Positions 54,778-63,540 of a stretch of DNA of 64,000 nt are shown here, piece after piece. The notes beneath the pieces are model-generated. The model searched no databases. It was not told where the DNA came from and was given only the letters and a program-made list of their open reading frames with translations. A program made the position numbers and the translations under genes. Origin of the DNA: Mycobacterium gallinarum (lineage in GTDB: Bacteria > Actinomycetota > Actinomycetes > Mycobacteriales > Mycobacteriaceae); NCBI RefSeq assembly GCF_010726765.1, contig NZ_AP022601.1, positions 1,302,001 to 1,366,000 on the forward strand. The letters run 5' to 3'. Each line of letters begins with the position of its first letter. Within the stretch, counting starts at the first letter, position 1.

Positions 54778-55944
54778 ATGTCACACGACCAGCCGGCCAT
54801 CATCGGTGCCGCCGAACTTAGTCCAGGAAGAAACGTTCCATACACCTCCACTGAATTGCATGTGCGCGCCGCGGTCGCGGCTCTCGCCGACGCAGGGGTG
54901 GTCCCGGACGAGGTCGACGGCCTGGTGTGCGCTGGGCCGATGACGGACGAGGGCTCGGTCTTCCTGTCCGAGGACCTCATGGACTACCTTGGGCTGCACA
55001 ACCTGAAACTTCAGATGACCTGTCAGCTTGGCGGCGGGACTCATCTGGCCATGACGCGCATGGCGAGTAACGTCATCGCCCGGGGCGAGGCCGATACGGT
55101 GCTGGTCGTGTCGGCGGGCAAGTTTCCGCCGATCCGCGATGGCGGGCGCGAACTGATGGCGCTGGTGTGCGACCACGCGTTCGAGATGCCCTACGGACCG
55201 TCCGTGCCGGCGCTCTACGGCTTGATCGCGCAGGCCTGGATGCACGAGACAGGACAGGGCAAGGCGGACATCGCCGAGGTCACCGCGTCGCAGGACCGGT
55301 GGGCGGCGTTGAACCCCGCGGCGATCGCGCACCGCTCGCAACGCCTGAGTGTGGAAGACGTGCTGTCGTCCCGGCCGATCGCTGGGCCGTTCCACTTCTA
55401 CCACTGTTCGATTCCTTGTGAGGGTGGTGGCGCGCTGGTGCTGGGCTCGGCCCGCCGGGCCCGCGAGGGCAAGCACCGGCCGGTACACCTGCTCGGCTTT
55501 GGAGAGGGTCACACCCACGGCTTCCTGACCTCGCTGGCCCGGCCGGGTCGCACCGGGGCCGCCCGTTCGGGTCCGATGGCCTTCGAGCGCTCCGGACGGG
55601 CGCCGGCCGACGTCGACATCGCTCTGCTCTACGACGCCTTCGCCTCCAACCCGGCGATGATCCTGGAGGAGGTGGGCTTCGTGAAGCCCGGCGGGGCAGG
55701 CGATTTCTACCGTGACGGGCGCGCTGATCCGGGCGGCGACCTGCCGGTGAACACCGACGGCGGCCTGATCCGGTTCGGGCACACCGGGACCTCCTCTGGC
55801 ATCTCGCAGATCCTTGAGGGTTACTGGCAGCTGTCCGGTCGCGCCGAGGGCCGTCAGGTGCTCGGGGCGGATACCGCGTTCGTGCACAGCTACGGCTCGA
55901 TGCTGTGCAGTCACGTCAGCATGGTGATGGAGGGAGCGTCATGA
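54778..55944 (+). CDS. SCP2-type thiolase, first gene of a catabolic operon
   Basis: This 388-residue non-decarboxylating-thiolase-like protein starts MSHDQPAIIGAAELSPGRN. A candidate nucleophile is Cys82 in QMTCQLGGGTHLAM; FHFYHCSIPCEGGGALVL and GHTGTSSGISQILEGYWQL lie in the second half, and the end contains SYGSMLCSHVS. GAGAGGAG precedes the ATG. It is coupled (ATGA) to a DUF35 protein. In steroid degradation similar thiolase-DUF35 pairs (Ltp2 with ChsH2) act as retro-aldolases rather than thiolases, so cleavage of a beta-hydroxyacyl-CoA is a real alternative. Confidence 0.87.
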   Translation: MSHDQPAIIGAAELSPGRNVPYTSTELHVRAAVAALADAGVVPDEVDGLVCAGPMTDEGSVFLSEDLMDYLGLHNLKLQMTCQLGGGTHLAMTRMASNVIARGEADTVLVVSAGKFPPIRDGGRELMALVCDHAFEMPYGPSVPALYGLIAQAWMHETGQGKADIAEVTASQDRWAALNPAAIAHRSQRLSVEDVLSSRPIAGPFHFYHCSIPCEGGGALVLGSARRAREGKHRPVHLLGFGEGHTHGFLTSLARPGRTGAARSGPMAFERSGRAPADVDIALLYDAFASNPAMILEEVGFVKPGGAGDFYRDGRADPGGDLPVNTDGGLIRFGHTGTSSGISQILEGYWQLSGRAEGRQVLGADTAFVHSYGSMLCSHVSMVMEGAS

Positions 55945-56378
55945 CCGCAGCTTCGAGTTCCCTCGACGGTCTGCACGATCCTGAGGCGCTGCCGCCGCTG
56001 ACCGATGTCAACCGGCCCTACTTCGCAGCGGCGGCCCGCGGCGTACTCGTTTTCCAGCGGTGCGCGAACGGCCACCCGTTCCTCTACCCGCGGCTCGTGT
56101 GTCCCGTCTGCCATGACGGTGAGTTGGCCTGGGAGACCGCGGCGGGTACTGGTGAGATCGTCAGTTTCGCGCCGGTGTACCGCCCCCCGTGGGACTCGTT
56201 CCCGCGCAGCGAGCCGTACGTGGTCGTGCTCGTTCGTCTGGACGAGGGGCCGCAGTTGTTGGCCAGTCTCGAGGGCGTGGCCCCCGATGACGTCGTCATC
56301 GGCGCGCGAGTGCGCGCGGTGTTCGAGCGGGTGAACGACAATTTTGGGCTGGTCCGATTCGGGCCGGCGGCGTCGTGA
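55941..56378 (+). CDS. OB-fold zinc-ribbon protein (DUF35), partner of the thiolase
   Basis: This 145-residue protein has an N-terminal helix and a rubredoxin-like zinc ribbon (RCANGHPFLYPRLVCPVCHD, about residues 40-60). The ribbon is followed by an OB fold (TGEIVSFAPVYRPPWDSF, EPYVVVLVRLDEGPQL). DUF35 proteins form complexes with SCP2-type thiolases/aldolases and are needed for their stability and substrate placement. Here the one cysteine in the first knuckle is paired with His (CANGH) rather than CxxC. It overlaps the thiolase and the LLM gene by four bases each. Confidence 0.9.
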   Translation: MTAASSSLDGLHDPEALPPLTDVNRPYFAAAARGVLVFQRCANGHPFLYPRLVCPVCHDGELAWETAAGTGEIVSFAPVYRPPWDSFPRSEPYVVVLVRLDEGPQLLASLEGVAPDDVVIGARVRAVFERVNDNFGLVRFGPAAS

Positions 56379-57418
56379 GCACGTACGGCGTCTCGGTGCT
56401 CGGCGCGGACTTGGCCACCCTCGTCGAGACCGCCGAGGCTGCCGATCTCGCCGGCTTCGACGCCGCCTGGGCCTCGGAGTTCTACTCGCGCTCCGGCTCG
56501 ATCTCGATGGCCGCGATGGCCGCGCGCACAAAGCGCTGCCGCATCGGGTCGTCGATCCTGTACGGCGTCGGGCGCAGCCCGCTCGTGCTCGCCACAGAGG
56601 CGCGCGACCTCGACGAGCTCTCCGGCGGGCGCGTCGTGCTCGGGCTCGGCAACGGCACACGCCGCATGATGAGCGACTGGCACGGCGTGGAGGACACCTC
56701 CGCTCCCGCTCTGCGCATGGAGGAGTTGGTCCCGCTCGTGCGTCGGATCTGGAACCTGCACGAGGGCCCAGTGCGCCACGAGGGTCGCTTCTACCGGATG
56801 AATCTCGTCCCGACCGGCGACGTCGCGCCGCCGAAGCGAGCGATCCCGATCATCACCGCGGGCGTGCGTCCGCGGATGTGCGAGGTGGCCGGGCGCGTGG
56901 CCGACGGGTTGGCTGGTCATCCGCTGTTCACCACGGCTTACGTCGAGGAGGTCGCCCGCCCAGCCGTCGTGCGCGGTGCGGAGCGGGCCGGACGCGATCC
57001 CGCCGACGTTGAGATCGTCTCGATGGTCATCTGCGCGGTGCACGACGACCCGCAGATCGCGCGTCGTGAGGCCGCGCAGCAGATCGCGTTCTACTCCTCG
57101 GTGAAGACCTACGAGCCCGTTCTCGATGTGAGCGGTTTCGCCGCGCAGGGGGCGGCCATCCGCGACGCGTTCGCGCGGCGTGACCTGCCGGCCATGTTCG
57201 CCGCGGTCACCGACGACATGATCGACGCGATGGCTGTGGCCGGCACCGCCGCCGAGGTCCGCGACGGGCTGCGCCGCTATGAGGGCGTGCTGGACCACAT
57301 CGTTCTCTACTCACCCTCGATTGGCCTCGCGCCCGAACGCATCGCCGAGAACATTGGCAGCCTCATCCGCGATTGTGCGCCGGCCTTCGCCGGCGGGGAA
57401 GGTGACCAGAGTGGCTGA
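56375..57418 (+). CDS. LLM class flavin/F420-dependent oxidoreductase
   Basis: This 347-residue luciferase-like TIM barrel has FDAAWASEFYSRSGSISMAA near residue 28, KRCRIGSSILYGVGRSPLVL near 52, LDELSGGRVVLGLGNGTRR near 78 and PIITAGVRPRMCEVAGRVAD near 158. Mycobacterial LLM proteins often use F420 rather than FMN; the sequence alone does not decide. Position between thiolase/DUF35 and MaoC genes suggests a redox step on an acyl-CoA or its precursor. GTG 56375 overlaps the DUF35 gene by four bases. Confidence 0.88.
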   Translation: MSTYGVSVLGADLATLVETAEAADLAGFDAAWASEFYSRSGSISMAAMAARTKRCRIGSSILYGVGRSPLVLATEARDLDELSGGRVVLGLGNGTRRMMSDWHGVEDTSAPALRMEELVPLVRRIWNLHEGPVRHEGRFYRMNLVPTGDVAPPKRAIPIITAGVRPRMCEVAGRVADGLAGHPLFTTAYVEEVARPAVVRGAERAGRDPADVEIVSMVICAVHDDPQIARREAAQQIAFYSSVKTYEPVLDVSGFAAQGAAIRDAFARRDLPAMFAAVTDDMIDAMAVAGTAAEVRDGLRRYEGVLDHIVLYSPSIGLAPERIAENIGSLIRDCAPAFAGGEGDQSG

Positions 57419-57869
57419 CGCCTCGCTTATCGGGACGCGGCTCGGGAGGACCACGTTTCCCGTCGACCGGTCCAAAGTGCGCGAGTTCGCGCTTTCGCTC
57501 GGCGACCGTGACCCGATCTACCAGGACGCCGCAGCCGCCCGGGCCGCCGGCTTCAGCGCGATCCCCGCTCCGCCGACCTTCGTCGTCTCCTCGGCTCACT
57601 GGCGCGCCGACGACGACATGTTCGGCGCCCTCGGGCTCGACCTGCGACGCGTACTGCACGGTGAGTGCGGCTGGGAGTATTTCGCGCCGGTGTTCGTCGG
57701 CGACGAGCTCACCGAGACGCGCCGGGTGTCGAACGTGACCAGCCGCGAGGGCAAGCGCGGCGGCACCATGACAATGGTCACGATCGAGACCGACTTCACC
57801 AATCAGCGCGACGAGCTCGTCGTGCGCCAGACCGACGTCTTGATCGAAACCGGAGGCTCCACCCAATGA
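57411..57869 (+). CDS. MaoC-like hotdog protein, N-terminal dehydratase type
   Basis: This protein of about 152 residues is a FAS1-type MaoC N-terminal hotdog (GRTTFPVDRSKVREFALSLG, then DPIYQDAAAARAAGFSAIPA). It lacks the catalytic HxD/N-x2-H pattern of active hydratases, so it probably forms a heterodimer with the next gene product, as ChsH2/ChsH1 and HadA/HadB do. GTG 57411 is supported by GGAAGG about nine bases upstream; GTG 57402 is an alternative. It overlaps the LLM gene by eight bases. Confidence 0.85.
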   Translation: MADASLIGTRLGRTTFPVDRSKVREFALSLGDRDPIYQDAAAARAAGFSAIPAPPTFVVSSAHWRADDDMFGALGLDLRRVLHGECGWEYFAPVFVGDELTETRRVSNVTSREGKRGGTMTMVTIETDFTNQRDELVVRQTDVLIETGGSTQ

Positions 57870-58291
57870 CGACATCCTCCGCACCGGTGGCGTTGGCCGC
57901 CGGCGACGAGATGCCGACCTCACAGTTCGGCCCGCTGACGCGCTCACACATCGTTCGCTACGCCGGCGCCGGCGGCGACTTCAACCCGATCCACCACGAC
58001 GAAGAGTTCGCCCGCGCGGCCGGCATGCCCGGTGTGTTCGGCATGGGACTGCTGCACGGCGGCGTGCTCGCCCAGCGGCTGACCGCCTGGGTAGGTCTGG
58101 CCAACATCCGCTCGTTCGGCATCCGTTTCACCGGTCAGGTATGGCCCGGTGACCTGCTCAGCTTCGCCGGCAGGGTCACCGGCGTGCGTGAGGCCGGAGG
58201 GCAGCAGGTGGCCGACCTCGAACTCGTGGTCACGCGCCAGACCGGCGAACCCGCGATAAAGGGGAGCGCCGTCGTGCTGGTGGCCTCGTGA
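57866..58291 (+). CDS. MaoC-like enoyl-CoA hydratase, catalytic hotdog subunit
   Basis: This 141-residue protein has the R-specific hydratase motif GAGGDFNPIHHDEEFARAAG near residue 35 (Asp and His catalytic pair), then FGMGLLHGGVLAQRL and SFGIRFTGQVWPGDLLSFAG. It is the likely active subunit paired with the product of 57411. It hydrates a trans-2-enoyl-CoA to a 3-hydroxyacyl-CoA. It overlaps its neighbours by four bases on both sides. Confidence 0.9.
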   Translation: MTTSSAPVALAAGDEMPTSQFGPLTRSHIVRYAGAGGDFNPIHHDEEFARAAGMPGVFGMGLLHGGVLAQRLTAWVGLANIRSFGIRFTGQVWPGDLLSFAGRVTGVREAGGQQVADLELVVTRQTGEPAIKGSAVVLVAS

Positions 58292-58815
58292 GCGCGCCGA
58301 CGAGCGACGTCACCGGCCTGGGCATGACGTTCGGGACCTTCGACGAGGGCCGGGCGTGGATCGGTCATCGCTCGGAACCGCGGCGTGCGTGGTTCCCGAT
58401 CGACCGCTCGATGGTGTTGTACTACTGCTCGCTCGTCGAGGACGCGAACCCCCGCTATTGGGAGGGTGAGGACTGCCCGCCCGGACTGCTGATGAGCCTC
58501 GGCTTCGCGCCGCAGTGGGTGCCCGAGTACCTAGCGCGTGCGGACATGATGTTCGCGCTCAGCGTCCCGTTGCCCGGCCACCACATCATCAACGCATCAA
58601 CGACGACGGAGTTCGAACGCCGGCCCCGGGTGGGCGATCATGTGTCGATTGTGGAAGAGGTCGACTCGATCTCCGAGCCGAAGACGACGCGGGTGGGCAC
58701 CGGCGTGTTCATCACCACGGTGAGCACCTTCTCCGACCAGCACGGTGAGGTCATCGGCCGCAACACCAACGTGCTCTTCCGATACGACACCGCCGATAGT
58801 GAAGGCGCATCATGA
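58288..58815 (+). CDS. MaoC-like hotdog protein, second N-terminal type
   Basis: This 175-residue protein has the MaoC N-terminal fold (RRAWFPIDRSMVLYYCSLVE, DANPRYWEGEDCPPGLLMSL, PLPGHHIINASTTTEFERRP). It does not contain the GDxNPIH catalytic pattern. With the next gene it would form a second heterodimeric hydratase, so the operon encodes two such pairs. GTG 58288 overlaps the preceding gene by four bases. Confidence 0.83.
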   Translation: MSAPTSDVTGLGMTFGTFDEGRAWIGHRSEPRRAWFPIDRSMVLYYCSLVEDANPRYWEGEDCPPGLLMSLGFAPQWVPEYLARADMMFALSVPLPGHHIINASTTTEFERRPRVGDHVSIVEEVDSISEPKTTRVGTGVFITTVSTFSDQHGEVIGRNTNVLFRYDTADSEGAS

Positions 58816-59282
58816 ACGACTCCACCGAGCACAGCATGGTCCGCGTCCCCGTGCGGTTCGAGGACATCACCGTCGGCGACACCCTCACGCCCGTCTCGAT
58901 CGAGATCAGCTACAAGCGCATCTGCATGAACGCGGCTTCGACATGGGACTGGTTTCCCGGTCACCACGACCCCGACTACGCGCGCAGCCAGGGCCAGCGC
59001 ACGATCTACCTGTCAACCCTCTTCTTCCATGGCTTCATCGACCGCGGCCTCAACGAATGGGCCGGACCCGACGCGCTCATCCGACGCCGCAAAATCTCGA
59101 TGATCCGGTCGATCTACCCGGGCCAGACCGCGACCCTGAGCGGCAAGGTCGTCGGCAAACGGCAGGACGCGGGGCGGCGCCTCGTCGACCTCGAACTGCT
59201 CGTCTCGAGTGAGGACGGTCCCTGCGTACCGAGTGAAGCCACCGTTGAGCTGGCCGACCCGTTCGTCGAGGTGCCGGGGTGA
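58812..59282 (+). CDS. MaoC-like hotdog protein, second catalytic-type subunit with altered motif
   Basis: This 156-residue MaoC-fold protein has FEDITVGDTLTPVSIEISYK near its start and AASTWDWFPGHHDPDYARSQ where the hydratase motif is expected, so the canonical Asp-x-Asn-Pro-x-His is replaced by DWFPGHHD. The catalytic Asp and His may still be present, shifted. TIYLSTLFFHGFIDRGLNEW and RSIYPGQTATLSGKVVGKRQ follow. It overlaps the gene at 58288 by four bases; 44 bases then lead to the enoyl-CoA hydratase gene. Confidence 0.83.
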   Translation: MNDSTEHSMVRVPVRFEDITVGDTLTPVSIEISYKRICMNAASTWDWFPGHHDPDYARSQGQRTIYLSTLFFHGFIDRGLNEWAGPDALIRRRKISMIRSIYPGQTATLSGKVVGKRQDAGRRLVDLELLVSSEDGPCVPSEATVELADPFVEVPG

Positions 59283-59326
59283 ACTGCCGCTCAGATGCGG
59301 GGCGACGTTGAGGGACGGAGGACCCA

Positions 59327-60094
59327 GTGGGCGAGCAACCGATTCGCTACGAGGTCGTCGACAGCGTGGCCTGGCTGACGATCAACCGCCCCGAGGCGCG
59401 CAACGCGCTGAACAACGCTGTGCGCACGGGGCTTTTCGACGCGGTGCGTCGCTTCAACGACGACGACGCGGCGAAGGTGCTGGTCCTCACCGGCGCAGGG
59501 GATAAGGCGTTCTGTGCCGGCGGGGACTTGAAGGAGATGGCGCAGAACGCGCTCAAGATGCCGCCGAAGGACTTCGCTCCGCAGTTCGGCCGCAACATCG
59601 ACGTCGCGAAGCCGACGATCGCGGCCGTCAACGGTGTCGCGTTCGCCGGGGGCTTCCTGCTCGCGCAGCAGTGCGACCTGGTCGTGGCTGCCGAACACGC
59701 GACCTTCGCCGTCAGCGAGGTCAAGGTCGGCCGCGGTTCGCCGTGGGCAACACCGCTGTCGTGGCTGGTGCCCCCGCGCGTTGCCATGCAGATCCTGCTG
59801 ACCGGCGACCCGATCACCGCCGAGCGCGCCCACCAGGTCGGCTTGGTCAACGAGGTGGTGCCGGCCGATCAGTTGCGCGGGCGTACCCAGCGGTTGGCGC
59901 TCAGCATCGCCGCGAACGCTCCGCTATCGGTGCTCGCGTCCAAGCGCACCGTGTACCTCTCGGCGCAGCACCACCTCGCCGCCGCGTGCGACCTGGCCGA
60001 CGAGATCTGGGAGCCGGTCTATCTGAGCGACGACGCGCAGGAAGGCCCGACGGCGTTCCGCGAGAAGCGCGCGCCGCAGTGGAAGGGATGTTGA
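59327..60094 (+). CDS. Enoyl-CoA hydratase/isomerase (crotonase) family protein
   Basis: This 255-residue crotonase shows WLTINRPEARNALNNAVRTG near residue 16, LTGAGDKAFCAGGDLKEMAQ near 54 (oxyanion hole) and AAVNGVAFAGGFLLAQQCDL near 100 (second oxyanion Gly). FAVSEVKVGRGSPWATPLSW near 127 keeps the first catalytic Glu, but the second Glu position reads Gly-Ser, so isomerase or other activity is possible. The GTG start has a purine-rich GGACC upstream. It is one base from the TIGR03084 gene. Confidence 0.88.
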   Translation: MGEQPIRYEVVDSVAWLTINRPEARNALNNAVRTGLFDAVRRFNDDDAAKVLVLTGAGDKAFCAGGDLKEMAQNALKMPPKDFAPQFGRNIDVAKPTIAAVNGVAFAGGFLLAQQCDLVVAAEHATFAVSEVKVGRGSPWATPLSWLVPPRVAMQILLTGDPITAERAHQVGLVNEVVPADQLRGRTQRLALSIAANAPLSVLASKRTVYLSAQHHLAAACDLADEIWEPVYLSDDAQEGPTAFREKRAPQWKGC

Positions 60095-60095
60095 C

Positions 60096-60908
60096 TTGGC
60101 GGTGAGCATGCAGTCGGTAATCGCCGACATCGAGGCCGAAACGGCCGCGTTGCGCGAACTCATCGCACCGCTGCCCGAAGGTCCGCACGGCTGGGACACG
60201 CCGACTCCGGCCGTGGGCTGGACGATCCGCGACCAGATCAGCCATCTGGCCTTCTTCGACGACGTGGCGCTGCGCTCGGCCACCGACCCCGACGGGTTCA
60301 GCGGCGAATACCTGCCGATGATGGCCGACGGCAGCATCTCACCCGACGTCGTTGCCGAGCGCTACCGCCCCCTGCCGGCTGCCGACGTCCTCGCGTGGTT
60401 CGACACGTCGCGTGCAGCCCTCGTAGCCGCGTTCGCGAACATCGACCCGGCGACCCGCCTGCCGTGGTTCGGGCCGCCGATGAGCGCGGTCTCGTCGCTG
60501 ACAGCGCGGCTGATGGAGACCTGGGCGCACGGCCAGGACGTCGTCGACGCTCTGGATGCGACCCGCGAGGCCACGGCACGGCTGCGGCACGTGGCCCACA
60601 TCGGGGTGGGCGCGCGCGCGTTCAGCTACCTGACCAACGGTCTGGACCTGCCCGCGGACCCGGTCCGTGTCGAGCTGACCGCCCCGGACGGCACCGTCTG
60701 GACGTGGGGGCCAGCAGACGCCGCCAACCGCGTGAGCGGGCCGGCGCTGGACTTCTGCCTGCTGGTCACCCAACGCCGCCACCGCGACGACACCGCCCTG
60801 GTCGCCGACGGCCCGCTAGCCGACCAATGGCTCGCGATCGCCCAGGCCTTCGCGGGGCCGCCCGGTAGCGGACGCGCCGCGGGCCAGTTCACAGGGCGTC
60901 AGCGGTGA
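60096..60908 (+). CDS. TIGR03084 family protein (DinB/MDMPI-like metal-binding fold)
   Basis: This protein of about 270 residues has the N-terminal mycothiol-dependent maleylpyruvate isomerase-like helical bundle. Metal-binding histidines are in TIRDQISHLAFFDDVA near residue 50 and LMETWAHGQDVVDAL near 140. The C-terminal domain contains VELTAPDGTVWTWGP and FCLLVTQRRHRDD. Such genes are typically found next to AtuA-like genes, as here. TTG 60096 has GGAAGGG eight bases upstream; GTG 60102 and ATG 60108 are alternatives. It overlaps the broken AtuA gene by four bases. Confidence 0.84.
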   Translation: MAVSMQSVIADIEAETAALRELIAPLPEGPHGWDTPTPAVGWTIRDQISHLAFFDDVALRSATDPDGFSGEYLPMMADGSISPDVVAERYRPLPAADVLAWFDTSRAALVAAFANIDPATRLPWFGPPMSAVSSLTARLMETWAHGQDVVDALDATREATARLRHVAHIGVGARAFSYLTNGLDLPADPVRVELTAPDGTVWTWGPADAANRVSGPALDFCLLVTQRRHRDDTALVADGPLADQWLAIAQAFAGPPGSGRAAGQFTGRQR

Positions 60909-62618
60909 GCGTCCTGGTCCGCATCGGCAACTGCTCCGGCTCTACGGCGACCGCATCGCCGCAGCCCGAGAGATGGTCGAGGGCGGACCGATCGACGTCC
61001 TGTGCGGTGACTACCTGGCCGAGCTGACCATGCTCATCCTGGCCAAGGCCCAGGCCAAGGACCCGTCCGGCGGGTACGCGCGCACCTTCCTCACCCAAAT
61101 GGAGCAGGTGCTGGGCACCTGTCTCGACCGGCGCATCAAGGTGGTCGCGAACGCGGGCGGGCTCAATCCCGCCGACCTGGCCACCGCGTTGCGCGAGCTG
61201 GCCGGACGTCTCGGCCTCACCGCGCGCGTCGCCCACGTCGAGGGTGACGACCTTCACGGCTGCCTCGCGGCAATTACGCCGCCAGTCGGCAGCACCAAAC
61301 CGGTGTCGGCCAACGCCGACCTTGGCGCCTGGGGTATCACCGAGGCGCTGCGTTCGGGCGCCGACGTCGTCGTGACCGGCCGAGTCACCGACGCCTCCCT
61401 CGTGGTCGGTACTGCCGCCTGGTGGCACGCCTGGGCGGCCGCCGACTGGGACTGTCTCGCGGGCGCCGTGGTCGCCCGGGCACGTCATCGAGTGCGGCCC
61501 TCAGGCGACGGGCGGCAACTACGCGTTCCTCGACGAGATCACCGACCGGCGCTACCCGGGTTTCCCGATCGCCGAGGTCGCCGAAGACGGCTCTTCGGTC
61601 ATCACGAAACATCCGGGCACCGGGGGGCTCGTCTCTGTTGGAACGGTCACCGCCCAGCTGCTCTACGAGATCGCCGAACCCGCCTACCTCGGCCCCGACG
61701 TCGTGACCCACTTCGACACCATCCGACTGACACAACAGGCTGAGGATCGGGTAGCGATCAGCAACACTAAAGGCAGTCCGCCGCCGGACACGCTTAAGGT
61801 AGCATTGAACGAGGTAGGCGACTTCCGCAACACGATGACCATGGCGCTCACCGGACTCGACATCGAGGCCAAGGCGGCCTTCGCCGAGCAGCAGCTCCTC
61901 GACGTTCTCGGCGGCGGGAAGCCTTCGACGAAATCGACGTTCGACTGCTGCATTTTGACGTGCCCGACGCGCCGACGAACGAGCAGGCCTGCGCGCATCT
62001 GCGTGCGACGGTCAAGGACGCCGACCCGCGGAAGGTGGGCCGGGCATTCTCCGGCGGGGTCATGGAGATTGCCCTGGCTGGTTTCGCCGGCTTCACACCA
62101 CCACGCCACCATCCTCGGAGACTGCCTTCGGCATCTACCGGCCGGCCTATGCGCCGCGCTCGGCCCTCACGCACGTGCTCGTCGACGCCCACGGCACGCG
62201 GCACGAGATTGCCGACCGGTGCCGTCCCGCCGGCTGGGATCGCCCCGCCCGCGGAGCTGACCGCACCCTCTGGGCCGACGCGGCGCGCACCCCTTGGGAG
62301 GGTCCTCGGCGCACGGTCCGGGGACAAGGGCGGCAACGCCAATCTAGGACTGTGGGCCCGCGACGACCCCGGCTACGCTGGGCACGCGAGTATCTCAGCG
62401 TCGAGCGGCTGCGCACGCTGCTCGGGCCGGAGACGGCGCTACCTGCGCATCGAGCGCTTCGAACTGCCGAACCTGCGCGCCCGCAACGTGGTCGTGCACG
62501 GATTGCTCGGTCACGGGGTGGCCTCCTCGACCCGGCCGGACGCCCAAGCCAAGGCCTCGGGGAGTACGTGCGATCCCGAGTGGTGGACATTCCCGAATCG
62601 CTGCTCGATACACGCTGA
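60905..62618 (+). pseudogene. Acyclic terpene utilisation AtuA-like protein (DUF1446), broken by about eight frameshifts
   Basis: Joined across frames the reading gives a complete AtuA-like protein of about 570 residues. It has the start VLVRIGNCSG, AREMVEGGPIDVLCGDYLAEL, VVANAGGLNPADLA, VVTGRVTDASLVVG, ATGGNYAFLDEITDRRYPGF, TGGLVSVGTVTAQLLYEI, DPRKVGRAFSGGVMEIAL and the C-terminal domain ARSGDKGGNANLGLWARDD to LGEYVRSRVVDIPESLL. Frame changes fall near 60941, 61477, 61915, 62095, 62218, 62379, 62432 and 62553 (five deletions, three insertions by frame logic). It starts at GTG 60905, coupled to the TIGR03084 gene, so it was the operon's last gene. Either decayed recently or poorly sequenced. 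Confidence 0.87.
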
Positions 62619-62720
62619 GCAATCCGGTGCGGCGCCGGCGCCGTCTACCTGCTGTGTATCCCCGAGTCCGACTACGTCAGCAGACAGGTCGTGAAATGCT
62701 GGGGCGGCTTCAACCCCTGA
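62619..62720 (+). other. Short open stretch after the AtuA pseudogene, unassigned
   Basis: The frame after the AtuA stop is open for 33 codons to TGA 62718-62720, reading VYLLCIPESDYVSRQVVKCW in part. There is no start codon or ribosome site, and I do not recognise the sequence. It may be the remnant of another gene end or chance. No other feature is seen before the TetR stop at 62754. Confidence 0.25.
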
Positions 62721-62753
62721 GGGGACTCAGCCAGCCGCCACGCCGAAATCCGG

Positions 62754-63320
62754 TCACGGCGCGCCGCTGAACAGCGCCGAAATGGCCGCGGCGGCCAGCA
62801 TCGCCTCGATCGTCGCGTCGTCCAGCGACGCCGGCATGTGCGCGGACGCGTTCAGCAATGACAGCACGGCGGCGACCAGGCCCTGTGCGCGCTCACGGTC
62901 CAGATCGCCGCGTGCCCGTACGAGCGCGTCGACCCAGAAGGACTCGTAGCTGTGCTGTCGGCGTCGCAGGGCACGGGTCGCCAGCGGCGACAGCGAGCGG
63001 TGCTCGCGGGCGTAGACGGCCAACAGGCCGCGTCGTCGCGCGCCGAAGGCCGCGTGCAGGTCGACCAGGGCGTGCAGGACCTCCGTCGGTGTGCCGGCCG
63101 CGGTGGCGCGGCGGGCGCCGGCCAGCAGCTCAGTCATGGCGGCGTCGCACAGTTCGCGCAGGATCGCGTCCTTGTTCTGAAAGTGCCGGTAGACGGCCGG
63201 CCCGCTCACCCCTGCTGCGGCACCGATGTCGTCGATGCCCACGGCGTGAAAGCCTTGGCGCGCGAACAGGTCGGCGGCGGCCTCGAGGAGCAGTTTGCGA
63301 CGCAAACCGGCCACGTTCAC
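62754..63320 (-). CDS. TetR family transcriptional regulator
   Basis: This 188-residue regulator has a clear helix-turn-helix (residues about 8-52, LLEAAADLFARQGFHAVG, DDIGAAAGVSGPAVYRHFQN). Its C-terminal domain resembles the TetR_C_33/KstR2-like type seen with lipid catabolic genes. The start is GTG 63320. It lies downstream of the acyl-CoA synthetase gene on the same strand, with a 220-base gap. It is convergent with the large catabolic operon. It probably regulates one or both; not shown by sequence. Confidence 0.88.
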   Translation of the reverse strand: MNVAGLRRKLLLEAAADLFARQGFHAVGIDDIGAAAGVSGPAVYRHFQNKDAILRELCDAAMTELLAGARRATAAGTPTEVLHALVDLHAAFGARRRGLLAVYAREHRSLSPLATRALRRRQHSYESFWVDALVRARGDLDRERAQGLVAAVLSLLNASAHMPASLDDATIEAMLAAAAISALFSGAP

Positions 63321-63540
63321 TCCTCCTGCCGACTTGTGGTTGACGTTGTTCGCGGCCCGATCCGCAGAACAGTGATCCTACCGACGCTGGGATTGCCTGC
63401 GCCGACACCCGCCGCACCATCTCGAGAGAGATGAACGAAATCGCTAACCCTCGCCAATGCGGTCGTATTCTCTTCTTCAGTTCACCGATTTCGAGGCTCC
63501 GCCACCTAAACTTGCGAAGCGGCGATGTGCAGGGCACGGC

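Noticed and set aside
60905..62618. Several separate small genes in this stretch
   Set aside because: The open pieces in three frames join into one AtuA-like protein with family motifs in order, so they are fragments of one gene.
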